Shown: positions 53,001 to 60,618 of the stretch, one piece after another
Layout: every line of letters begins with the position of its first letter
How positions within the stretch are numbered: the stretch's first letter is position 1
Translations under genes and position numbers: made by a program
From: Streptomyces lanatus
Lineage (GTDB): Bacteria; Actinomycetota; Actinomycetes; Streptomycetales; Streptomycetaceae
Direction of reading: 5' to 3'
DNA length: 64,000 bases
Assembly (NCBI RefSeq): GCF_014655715.1
Contig: NZ_BNBM01000025.1
Location: 84,496-148,495 of the forward strand
Notes under the pieces: model-generated
The model's input: the letters and a program-made list of their open reading frames with translations, nothing else
Database searches by the model: none
Told to the model about the DNA's origin: nothing

Positions 53001-53408
53001 GTGCAGACCGACATCGATCCGCGCAACCTGATCGGCCGCAAGGCCTTCGACCGCAACGGCACCAAGATCGGCACCATCGACGAGGTCTACCTCGACGACG
53101 CCACCGGAGTGCCGGAATGGGCGGCGATACGCACGGGCCTCTTCTCCCGCGACGCCTTCGTCCCCCTGGAGCCCAGCGAACTGGTGGAGGGCACCCTCCA
53201 GGTCCCCTTCGACCGCACCCTGATCAAGGACGCCCCCGACTTCGGCGTAGGCCGCCACCTCTCCCCCGAACAGGAACTCCAGCTCTACCACCACTACGGC
53301 CTGGACGTAACAGCCCCACCCCCACCCCCCGACCGAGACTTCGGCACCCTGGCCCCCACGGACACCCCGGACGACAACGACCCCAGAACCCCCCACACCC
53401 ACCCCTGA
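53001..53408 (+). CDS. PRC-barrel domain protein
   Basis: Protein of 135 residues, GTG at 53001 with GGAGG four bases upstream. The PRC barrel covers about residues 5-75: TDIDPRNLIGRKAFDRNGTK, IGTIDEVYLDDATGVPEWAA, AIRTGLFSRDAFVPLEPSEL. The tail LSPEQELQLYHHYGLDV followed by a Pro/Asp-rich end is typical of small actinobacterial members. PRC-barrel proteins bind RNA or proteins; these small ones have no fixed role. It is divergent from gcvP and its riboswitch and converges on dinB. Confidence 0.88.
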   Translation: MQTDIDPRNLIGRKAFDRNGTKIGTIDEVYLDDATGVPEWAAIRTGLFSRDAFVPLEPSELVEGTLQVPFDRTLIKDAPDFGVGRHLSPEQELQLYHHYGLDVTAPPPPPDRDFGTLAPTDTPDDNDPRTPHTHP

Positions 53409-53562
53409 CACCTCCACCACGCACAGCCCCACACACCGCCGACCTACCTGCGCACCATTCCGGGCCCTCACCCCGGACACGCCTGCACGCCCCGTTCGCG
53501 TCCTCACCGCAGGCACGCCCGTACACCGCTCCACTGCCACTGTGGACACGCCTGTGCGCCCC

Positions 53563-55062
53563 CTACCCCGGCACCACAGGCGACTCCCCCACCCCTAAAG
53601 CCCCATCAGTCACATCAGCCCCACCCATCCCCGCCCCCTTCCCATCCCCCAACTCCACCAACGGCAACGGCTCCGCCCCCTCCAACCCCGGATCATCAAC
53701 CCGAAACGTCCGCACCCGCCCCGGCTCCGACCCAGGCGTCTCGAACCGCACAGTCACCCGCCCAAGCCCACTCCCCTGCACCCACCCAGGCCCATACTCG
53801 GCATGCCGCACATCGTGCCCCGCAAGCCAGCGCCGCTCACTCGCCCCCTCCGCCGGCAGCCCCACCCCCGGCTCCTCACCACCGCCCCGCCCCGACTGCT
53901 CCGCGACTCCCGCAACTCCGCCGACTTCCCCATCTCCCCCCGGTCCCCTCTGCTCCCGGTCCCCCACCTCAGAACGCTCCGCCCGCTCCCCCGCAGCCTG
54001 CGCGAACAGATCCTCCTGCGTGTAGTCGGCCAGCCCACTCACCCCGACCCCCAACAACCGCACCCCACCGGTCGTATCCACGGACTCCAGCAGCCGCGCA
54101 GCAGCCTCCCGCACCACACCCGGATCATCCGTCGGCCCACGCAACGTCTCCGACCGCGTCAGAGTCGAAAAGTCATACCGCCGCACCTTCAGCACAATCG
54201 TCCGCCCCGATAGCCCCGCCTCCCGCAACCGCCGCACACAACGCTCCGCCAGCCGCTGCACCTCCATCCCCACCCGAATCCGGTCATGAATGTCCACGTC
54301 ATACGTGTCCTCGACCGACACCGACTTGGTCTCCCGCTCGGCCACCACGGGCCGATCGTCATGCGCCAGAGCCATCGCGTACAGGGCATGCCCATGGGCC
54401 TTGCCCAGCAGCCGCACGAGCTCGTCCTCCCCCGCCTCGGCGATCTCCTCGACGGTAAGGATCCCGGCCCGCCGTAGATGGTCCCCGGTCGCCGGCCCCA
54501 CCCCCGGCAGGGTCCGCACCGACATCGGCCCGAGCAACGCCCGCTCGGTCCCCGGCTCGATCAGCACCATCCCGTCGGGCTTGGCCTGCTCCGAGGCGAT
54601 CTTCGCCAGCATCTTGGACGCGGCCAGACCCACCGACCCGGCGAGCCCCGTGGCCCTCCGTATGTCCGCCCGCAGCTTCGTCCCCACGAGCCGCGCCGAC
54701 GCCCCGTCCCAGGCCTTTCCCGCAGCCTCCAGGTCCACGAACGCCTCGTCCAGGCTCAGCGGCTCCACCAGCGGCGACAGCTCCCGGAGCAGCCCCATGA
54801 CCTGATCGCTGATCTCACGGTAGATCCCGAACCGCGGCACGAGATACGCGGCATTCGGTGCCAGCCGACGCGCCTGCCCCATGGGCATGGCCGAGTGGAC
54901 CCCGAAGACCCGGGCCTCATAGGACGCGGTGGCGACGACTCCCCGCGGCCCGAGCCCGCCCACGATCACGGCTTTCCCGCGCAGGCTCGGCTTGGATGCC
55001 TGCTCCACCGAGGCGTAGAAGGCATCCATGTCGAGATGCAGAATCGTGGGCGCGTTTCTCAC
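53563..55062 (-). CDS. dinB: DNA polymerase IV (Y family)
   Basis: Protein of 499 residues from a GTG at 55062 (weak ribosome site). The palm starts APTILHLDMDAFYASVEQAS, has TASYEARVFGVHSAMPMGQA, and carries the catalytic pair in LVEPLSLDEAFVDLEAAGK; the thumb helix-hairpin-helix is MSVRTLPGVGPATGDHLRRA. The little finger ends near residue 340. About 150 further residues, first Gly/Glu-rich then HAEYGPGWVQGSGLGRVTVR, form an extra C-terminal domain seen in Streptomyces DinB. It performs error-prone bypass synthesis. No canonical beta-clamp motif was picked out in the tail. Confidence 0.93.
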   Translation of the reverse strand: MRNAPTILHLDMDAFYASVEQASKPSLRGKAVIVGGLGPRGVVATASYEARVFGVHSAMPMGQARRLAPNAAYLVPRFGIYREISDQVMGLLRELSPLVEPLSLDEAFVDLEAAGKAWDGASARLVGTKLRADIRRATGLAGSVGLAASKMLAKIASEQAKPDGMVLIEPGTERALLGPMSVRTLPGVGPATGDHLRRAGILTVEEIAEAGEDELVRLLGKAHGHALYAMALAHDDRPVVAERETKSVSVEDTYDVDIHDRIRVGMEVQRLAERCVRRLREAGLSGRTIVLKVRRYDFSTLTRSETLRGPTDDPGVVREAAARLLESVDTTGGVRLLGVGVSGLADYTQEDLFAQAAGERAERSEVGDREQRGPGGDGEVGGVAGVAEQSGRGGGEEPGVGLPAEGASERRWLAGHDVRHAEYGPGWVQGSGLGRVTVRFETPGSEPGRVRTFRVDDPGLEGAEPLPLVELGDGKGAGMGGADVTDGALGVGESPVVPG

Positions 55063-55178
55063 ATCTCCGATGCTGCCTCACGCCACTGACAATGCCCTGC
55101 TACGACCGACCGCCCACAGCCAACGCATCCCGGCACCCCGCCCACCGGGACCTCTGACACCGCGACACCGGGGTCCGC

Positions 55179-55841
55179 TCAGACCGCCCGATTACGCCGC
55201 CGAGCCAGTTCGTCCGCCGGGTTGTGCCCGATGAGCGTCTCCCCGGTGTCGATCCGCTCCCCGTGCAACTGCGACAGGGCACTCTCGACGTCCCGCCACA
55301 CCACGCCCACGGCGATCCCGAAGATCCCCTGCCCACCCTGCAGCAGCGCGTGCACTTCGTCCGGCGAGGTGCACTCGTACACGGTCGCACCGTCGCTCAT
55401 CAGCGTCATTCGCTCAAGATCGCGAAAACCCCGCTCCCGCAGATGCTGCACGGCGGTACGGATGTTCTGCAGCGACACACCGGTGTCGAGGAAGCGCTTG
55501 ACGATCTTCAGGACGACGACGTCCCGGAAGCTGTACAGCCGCTGCGTCCCCGACCCGTACGCGGGCCGCACGCTGGGCTCGACGAGGCCGGTGCGCGCCC
55601 AGTAGTCCAGTTGCCGATAGGTGATGCCGGCGGCCGCACACGCCGTCGGACCGCGATAACCGATCTGCTCGGTCGCCATGGACGCCGCCCCTCCGCCGCT
55701 GCTGCTCGGCACGCCCGTCGGTCGCTGCGGAGCGGGATCGGCCGCGCTGCCTTGAAGAGCGCTTTGAAGCGGGTACGGGCCGTTCGCCCCGAGACTGTGC
55801 CCGGGGGCTCCCCCCACCGTACCGTCGCCGCTGCTTCTCAC
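55179..55841 (-). CDS. MerR-family transcriptional regulator
   Basis: Protein of 220 residues from a GTG at 55841 with GGAGG five bases upstream. A disordered head of about 55 residues precedes IGYRGPTACAAAGITYRQLD, YWARTGLVEPSVRPAYGSGT and QRLYSFRDVVVLKIVKRFLD, a MerR-like winged helix, then TGVSLQNIRTAVQHLRERGF. The C-terminal part (LMSDGATVYECTSPDEVHAL, HALLQGGQGIFGIAVGVVWR) is a ligand-independent-looking domain. It is an actinobacterial core gene beside ftsR and the bifunctional nuclease. A role in growth control is suggested by synteny only. Confidence 0.92.
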   Translation of the reverse strand: MRSSGDGTVGGAPGHSLGANGPYPLQSALQGSAADPAPQRPTGVPSSSGGGAASMATEQIGYRGPTACAAAGITYRQLDYWARTGLVEPSVRPAYGSGTQRLYSFRDVVVLKIVKRFLDTGVSLQNIRTAVQHLRERGFRDLERMTLMSDGATVYECTSPDEVHALLQGGQGIFGIAVGVVWRDVESALSQLHGERIDTGETLIGHNPADELARRRNRAV

Positions 55842-56106
55842 GCCGACCTCCGTCCTTGACCTGCCTTCTCGACGGTAGGCAGTCACCGGGGGTGCGTCAA
55901 CGATCGCCACACTCGGCACGCCGAGTGATAATCACCCTAGGAGTGGTTTCCCGTACCCCACCGCGGGGAAAGGCTAGCCGAATGCGCTCGGAGCGGGCCT
56001 CAGGACGCTCTCGCTCGCCGCTGGCAAATGCCAGCATTTGAGTTGTAACCGACTGTGGGCCACACCACCACGGACCGCAAGTCCGCCCGGCACGGCCCAC
56101 ACCGTC

Positions 56107-56580
56107 TCACTGGCTGCTGGTGCCGAAGTCCTCGGGCGAGATCTGGTCGAGGAACTCGCGGAACTTCTCCACCTCGTCCTCCTGCTCGTCCGGGATGGCG
56201 ATGCCGGCGTCGTCGAGCACCCCGTCGCTGCCGTAGATGGGCGTTCCGGTGCGCAGGGCCAGCGCTATGGCATCGGACGGACGGGCGCTCACCTCGACGC
56301 CGCTGGCGAACACCAGCTCCGCGTAGAAGACGCCCTCACGCAGGTCCGTGATGCGCACTTCGGTGAGCTCCTGGCCGACGGCCTCCAGCACGTCCTTGAA
56401 CAGGTCGTGGGTCAGCGGTCGCGCGGGGGCCATGCCCTGCTGGGCGAAGGCGATCGCCGTCGCCTCCCCCGGCCCGATCCAGATGGGGAGGTAGCGGTCG
56501 CCTCCCACTTCGCGCAGGAGCACGATCGGTTGGTTGGAGGGCATTTCGACCCGGACACCTACGACATCGAGCTCGTTCAC
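56107..56580 (-). CDS. Bifunctional nuclease (BFN) domain protein
   Basis: Protein of 157 residues from a GTG at 56580. The BFN domain is complete: LDVVGVRVEMPSNQPIVLLR, YLPIWIGPGEATAIAFAQQG, FYAELVFASGVEVSARPSDA and IALALRTGTPIYGSDGVLD. Plant homologues have RNase and DNase activity, but bacterial members are mostly uncharacterised. The acidic tail (IPDEQEDEVEKFREFLDQIS) is usual. It lies between two MerR-type regulator genes on the same strand in a syntenic actinobacterial block. Confidence 0.92.
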   Translation of the reverse strand: MNELDVVGVRVEMPSNQPIVLLREVGGDRYLPIWIGPGEATAIAFAQQGMAPARPLTHDLFKDVLEAVGQELTEVRITDLREGVFYAELVFASGVEVSARPSDAIALALRTGTPIYGSDGVLDDAGIAIPDEQEDEVEKFREFLDQISPEDFGTSSQ

Positions 56581-56665
56581 ACAGCAACCCTAGGCCGTGC
56601 TCGGGACGTTTGGGTAGTCGGGCAGAGAACGGGTGGCCGATCCGGCCTCTGTGTGCATGCCCCGC

Positions 56666-57403
56666 TCAAGGCAGCCGCACCCCGAGAGCCGTCTGCACCA
56701 ACGCGGCGTGCAGCTTCACGGTGAGCCCGGCCAGCTCCTTGGCGCGCGCCTCGGCGTGAGCCCTGGTCTGAGGGTTGCGATGCCGCTTCAGGGGAGCCAC
56801 GACCTGGTCCACGAGCCCGGCCTCACGGTCGGCCGCGGCCTTCATGACCCGAAGATGCCTCGGCTCGATCCCGAACCGCCCCAGCTCGGCCACGAGCGAG
56901 GCCACGGTGACCGCCTCCGCGTCGTACACCCCGTCCGGCAGCGGAGTGATCAGGCCGTACGACTCCCACTCCTCGAGCTCCCGCTCACCGATCTCGGCGG
57001 CGGTCAGCAGTTCGGCCCGACCTATCCGAGCCGCTGTGGGCCCTTCAACGGGCTCCAGGACCGTTTCTCCATCCCGCTGACGGCACACCGTCGGCAGCGG
57101 TGCCGCCTCGCCGCGCGCCATGGCGTCCAGGTGCTCCCGGATCACCTTGAGGGGCAGATAGTGGTCCCGCTGCATCCGCAGGACGTGACCGAGCCGCTCG
57201 ACGTCCTGCGCGCTGAACTTGCGATACCCCGAGGGGGTTCGTTGCGGCTCGACAAGGCCCTCCGCCTCAAGGAAGCGGATCTTGGAGATGGTGATGTCAG
57301 GGAATTCCGCACGCAGCACGTTCAGCACCGTGCCGATGCTCATCAGCCGACCGTCCGTGGCGGCGATGCCATGACCGGCACCGCCGCTCGGTGTTTGCAG
57401 CAT
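56666..57403 (-). CDS. ftsR: MerR-type regulator FtsR
   Basis: Protein of 245 residues. The winged helix is LMSIGTVLNVLRAEFPDITI, SKIRFLEAEGLVEPQRTPSG and YRKFSAQDVERLGHVLRMQR. The C-terminal part has LTAAEIGERELEEWESYGLI with a second HTH-like fold and RFGIEPRHLRVMKAAADREA. FtsR activates ftsZ in corynebacteria, and the Streptomyces homologue shares the gene order garA-ftsR-bfn-merR. It follows garA by 40 bases on the same strand and probably shares its transcript. Confidence 0.92.
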   Translation of the reverse strand: MLQTPSGGAGHGIAATDGRLMSIGTVLNVLRAEFPDITISKIRFLEAEGLVEPQRTPSGYRKFSAQDVERLGHVLRMQRDHYLPLKVIREHLDAMARGEAAPLPTVCRQRDGETVLEPVEGPTAARIGRAELLTAAEIGERELEEWESYGLITPLPDGVYDAEAVTVASLVAELGRFGIEPRHLRVMKAAADREAGLVDQVVAPLKRHRNPQTRAHAEARAKELAGLTVKLHAALVQTALGVRLP

Positions 57404-57443
57404 GGACCTTCCCTGGGTTTCCCCGGATGGGCTCCGGGGAGGG

Positions 57444-58220
57444 TCAGTAAGCCCGCTGGCTCGCGTAGAAGACCAGCCGGTACTTGCCGATCTGCACCTC
57501 GTCGCCGTTGTTCAGCGCGACCTGGTCGATCCGCTCGCGGTTGACGTACGTGCCGTTCAGGCTGCCGACGTCGGCCACCGTGAACGAGCCGTCCTGGGCG
57601 CGACGGAACTCGACGTGCCGACGCGAAACCGTCACGTCGTCCAGGAAGATGTCGCTCTGCGGGTGGCGACCGGCCGTCGTCAGATCGCCGTCCAGGAGGA
57701 ACCGGCTGCCGGAGTTCGGCCCGCGGCGCACCACCAGCAGCGCGGAGCCCAGCGGCAGCGCGTCGACGGCGGCCTGGGCCTCGGGGGACAGCGCCGGGAT
57801 CTGCGTCTGGCCGGTGGTCTCGGCGTCGTAGGCCTCAAGACCGGAGATGGAGATCGTGGAGGTCGTCTCGGACGGACGCTCGGGCACGGCACCGGCCCGC
57901 AGCGGCGCTCCGCAGTTGGAACAGAAGCGGCTGTTCTCCGCGTTGCGGTTACCGCACCTCGTACACACCAGGGCCGACATCGGGGAAAACCCTCCACCCG
58001 TACTTGAGGTTGACGGTTGCCCGAAACCTATGCCGCCGGACTGGCCAGGGTCAACTGACGGCGCGCCCTGACCTCCGGAAATGTCACCACCCGGCCCAGG
58101 TACCTGGTCCCTGAACAACGGGCGCTGCCCATCCTCGTCCCCCTGCGCGCGGTGACGAGCGGTCGCGTTGGCGTTGTCCTCTCGCGCGCTCTTGCCGAAC
58201 AACTTCGCAAACAACTTCAC
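57444..58220 (-). CDS. garA: FHA-domain regulator GarA with zinc ribbon
   Basis: Protein of 258 residues from a GTG at 58220. A basic amphipathic start (VKLFAKLFGKSAREDNANAT) and disordered region precede a zinc ribbon ALVCTRCGNRNAENSRFCSN with CGAPL, then the threonine motif PSETTSTISISG, then the FHA domain (TTAGRHPQSDIFLDDVTVSR, RHVEFRRAQDGSFTVADVGS, LNGTYVNRERID). In mycobacteria GarA is phosphorylated at an ETTS motif by PknB or PknG and controls 2-oxoglutarate metabolism. The ETTS sequence is retained here, so the switch is probably conserved. The N-terminal extension and zinc ribbon exceed the mycobacterial protein. Confidence 0.92.
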   Translation of the reverse strand: MKLFAKLFGKSAREDNANATARHRAQGDEDGQRPLFRDQVPGPGGDISGGQGAPSVDPGQSGGIGFGQPSTSSTGGGFSPMSALVCTRCGNRNAENSRFCSNCGAPLRAGAVPERPSETTSTISISGLEAYDAETTGQTQIPALSPEAQAAVDALPLGSALLVVRRGPNSGSRFLLDGDLTTAGRHPQSDIFLDDVTVSRRHVEFRRAQDGSFTVADVGSLNGTYVNRERIDQVALNNGDEVQIGKYRLVFYASQRAY

Positions 58221-58410
58221 GGGCGATTCCCCTTGACCGAAACAGACCCGCCCGTGGGGCAGGACGAACCCTGACTGCTCTTTCTGGCCGACTCGGACAT
58301 CTTCACAACGTCCGTCGCCACCAGACAGTTTCCACCACGCACCACCCATTCGGTGCGCCGACCCCCCGCAACCTCATGCCCTCCCCGGACGTCCCCCATG
58401 CACCCCCGGT

Positions 58411-59271
58411 TCACTGGGAGGACGACCGAGCGTAGTCAGGCCGCTTCGCCGCTCGCAAGGCGTCCACAACGATCTTGTCCGACCGCTCGATCGTCACGGT
58501 GGCCTGCTCCTTCTCCAGGGTCTGCACCACGCCTCCAGGGATGTTGAGCGCCGGTTCGAGGTCCTGCGGTTTGCCGATGACTTTGAAACGATAGGGCGCG
58601 TTGATCTTGTTCCCGTCGACGCTCACGCTGTTGCCGGAATCGGTCAGATAGGTGCCGGCGACAACGCGTACGCCGTTCACCTGGATCGCTTCCGCGCCCG
58701 CGGCGCGCAGCTCCTGGATCGCGTCGAGCAGCATGTTCGCCTTGACCGTCCCTTTCGTGTCGTCGATGGTCATCGTGATGCCGGGTCCCTGCGCGGCCAC
58801 CGTGCCCGCCAGAATGCCGAGTTGTCGCTCCTTCTCGACCGTCTGCCTGCGGGCCTCCTCTGCCTGGTTCGAACTGTTCTCCAGTTCGTCGCGCTGCTTC
58901 TCGAGACCTTGCTTCTCGTCCTCAAGACGCTGAGTACGGTCGTCCAGTTCATCGAGGATGCGAACGAGATCTTCCTGACGTGCCCCACGCAGCGCACTGT
59001 CGCTGTCGCTGTTCGAGGCGACCTGGACAGCCAGACCGAACCCGAGGCCGAACAGCAGCAGGGCGACAATGAGTTGGGCCCGGGTGACGCGCGGCGGCCA
59101 CAGCCCGTTCACGAGCCGCTGCCGACCGGTCAGCGCCACCCCGTCCTGCTGCCCCTCAGAGGCCTCGACAACACTCCCAGGAGCGCCCTCGGCCTCGGCG
59201 GCACCCGCCGGCACCTCGTCGGGCAGTTCCTTGCGCAGCCTGTGCTCCGGCGTCTCGTCCTGGTTGCTCAT
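58411..59271 (-). CDS. DUF881 family protein (downstream copy)
   Basis: Protein of 286 residues. One membrane helix (LIVALLLFGLGFGLAVQVAS) is followed by a coiled coil (LDDRTQRLEDEKQGLEKQRD and on to ARRQTVEKERQLGILAG) and the DUF881 domain: AAQGPGITMTIDDTKGTVKA, LLDAIQELRAAGAEAIQVNG, AGTYLTDSGNSVSVDG and NAPYRFKVIGKPQDLEPALN. It faces the outside. The function is unknown, with a cell-envelope or division role suggested by its constant pairing with the small basic protein. It starts 6 bases after that gene. Confidence 0.9.
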   Translation of the reverse strand: MSNQDETPEHRLRKELPDEVPAGAAEAEGAPGSVVEASEGQQDGVALTGRQRLVNGLWPPRVTRAQLIVALLLFGLGFGLAVQVASNSDSDSALRGARQEDLVRILDELDDRTQRLEDEKQGLEKQRDELENSSNQAEEARRQTVEKERQLGILAGTVAAQGPGITMTIDDTKGTVKANMLLDAIQELRAAGAEAIQVNGVRVVAGTYLTDSGNSVSVDGNKINAPYRFKVIGKPQDLEPALNIPGGVVQTLEKEQATVTIERSDKIVVDALRAAKRPDYARSSSQ

Positions 59272-59276
59272 CGGCC

Positions 59277-59609
59277 TCACGCCCGGAACACGTGCCGGCG
59301 GATCGCGGCAGCGTTCGAGAAGATCCGGATGCCGAGGACGACGACGACACCCGTGGACAGCTGCGCCCCCACGCCCAACTTGTCGCCCAGGAACACGATC
59401 AACGCGGCCACGACCACATTGGACAGGAACGACACGACGAAGACCTTGTCGTCGAAGATCCCGTCGAGCATGGCCCGCAGACCTCCGAAGACGGCGTCCA
59501 GAGCCGCCACGACGGCGATCGGCAAGTAAGGCTCGACGACCGCCGGAACCTCAGGCCGGACCAAGAGTCCGGCCACGACTCCGACGACGAGGCCCAGTAC
59601 GGCGATCAC
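59277..59609 (-). CDS. Small basic protein family (DUF1290) membrane protein
   Basis: Protein of 110 residues with three membrane helices: MIAVLGLVVGVVAGLLVRPE, YLPIAVVAALDAVFGGLRAM and VSFLSNVVVAALIVFLGDKL. LDAVFGGLRAMLDGIFDDKV is the sbp family signature. It is always encoded beside DUF881 genes in actinobacteria and firmicutes near division or pilus genes. Start GTG overlaps the upstream DUF881 stop (GTGA). The role is unknown; its conserved acidic residues in membrane helices suggest a structural partner of DUF881. Confidence 0.92.
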   Translation of the reverse strand: MIAVLGLVVGVVAGLLVRPEVPAVVEPYLPIAVVAALDAVFGGLRAMLDGIFDDKVFVVSFLSNVVVAALIVFLGDKLGVGAQLSTGVVVVLGIRIFSNAAAIRRHVFRA

Positions 59610-60520
59610 GATGTGCCCTTCTCGGTTTTCTCGGTGTTCGGCTGTGCTGTACGTACGGTCACGCTCGGTGCGGCGGGCAGCCGGAGGTCGTCCTGCACGG
59701 AGATGTTGGTCCGGATCCCGAAGTTCTCCTGCAGGGCGTTCAGGTACAGCCCGTCGGCACTGTCCTGGAACCGACGGCTCAGCCCCTCCCCGTCCCCCAC
59801 CGCGAGCACCGTGTACGGCGGAACCAGCGGCTTGTTGTCGACCAGTATCGCGTCACCCGCGGCCCTGATCGCCGACAGGGCGGTCAGCCGCTGCCCATTG
59901 ATCGAGATGGCCTCGGCACCCGACTCCCAGAGCCCGTTGACCACACGCTGCATATCTCGGTCGCGCACCCGCCCGGTGTCGGAGAACCCGGAGGACCCCC
60001 GAGGGTCACCGTCGCCGTCCGTGCCCGCTTCCTTGGCGTCGTTCACGATCAGCTTCACGCCGGGCCCGTGCACCTCCACCGCGCCCGCCAGAACGCCTAC
60101 GAGCTCCGCCTGGTCGCTGCCACCCGACGTCTTCAGGGCCTCGCGCTGCCGGGCGCTCACATCGGCGCGCAACTCGTCGACGGAGTCCTCGAGCTTCTCC
60201 GCCGCCGCCGTCTCACGGTCGATACGGTCGATGAGCTCCTCGCGCTCCTTGGCCATGACGGGGGCCGCGACACGCGCCTGCGCCGCCCCCACGGTGACCA
60301 CGAGCGCCGCGAGCACCAGCCCTGCGGCAAGCCCCAGCTTCGCCCTCAGTGTCTTGGGCAGGCCCCTGTCCCCCGCCGCCCTCTTGCGCGCCGCGGCCTC
60401 GGCGTATCCGTCGTCAAGGCTGTGATCCATGACGTTGGTGAGCAGCGACATGGAGGCGTCCGGACGCGAAGGGGGCGTAGGTGTGCTCCGAACGGGGGGC
60501 GGCTGCGGCATGCCGCACAT
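59606..60520 (-). CDS. DUF881 family protein (upstream copy)
   Basis: Protein of 304 residues from the ATG at 60520; alternatives at 60511 and about 60451 exist and no ribosome site decides. A cytoplasmic head holds SLLTNVMDHSLDDGYAEAAA, one membrane helix is LGLAAGLVLAALVVTVGAAQ, a coiled coil follows (EELIDRIDRETAAAEKLEDS), then DUF881: VHGPGVKLIVNDAKEAGTDG, DRDMQRVVNGLWESGAEAIS, INGQRLTALSAIRAAGDAIL and VPPYTVLAVGDGEGLSRRFQ. It opens the DUF881-sbp-DUF881 operon. The two DUF881 proteins probably form a heteromer outside the membrane. Confidence 0.9.
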   Translation of the reverse strand: MCGMPQPPPVRSTPTPPSRPDASMSLLTNVMDHSLDDGYAEAAARKRAAGDRGLPKTLRAKLGLAAGLVLAALVVTVGAAQARVAAPVMAKEREELIDRIDRETAAAEKLEDSVDELRADVSARQREALKTSGGSDQAELVGVLAGAVEVHGPGVKLIVNDAKEAGTDGDGDPRGSSGFSDTGRVRDRDMQRVVNGLWESGAEAISINGQRLTALSAIRAAGDAILVDNKPLVPPYTVLAVGDGEGLSRRFQDSADGLYLNALQENFGIRTNISVQDDLRLPAAPSVTVRTAQPNTEKTEKGTS

Positions 60521-60618
60521 CGTCGCACGTCGCGACCACTACCTCCGAATGGCCCCACCGGCGTGCCGGACAGGCCCCTTTGGGGACGCCTGTCCGGCAC
60601 GCGCGTGTGCTCGGTGCT

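Noticed and set aside
53409..53562. Repetitive-looking CACGCC-rich DNA between the PRC-barrel and dinB genes
   Set aside because: No consistent period or clear hairpin could be defined; it looks like C-rich low-complexity intergenic sequence.
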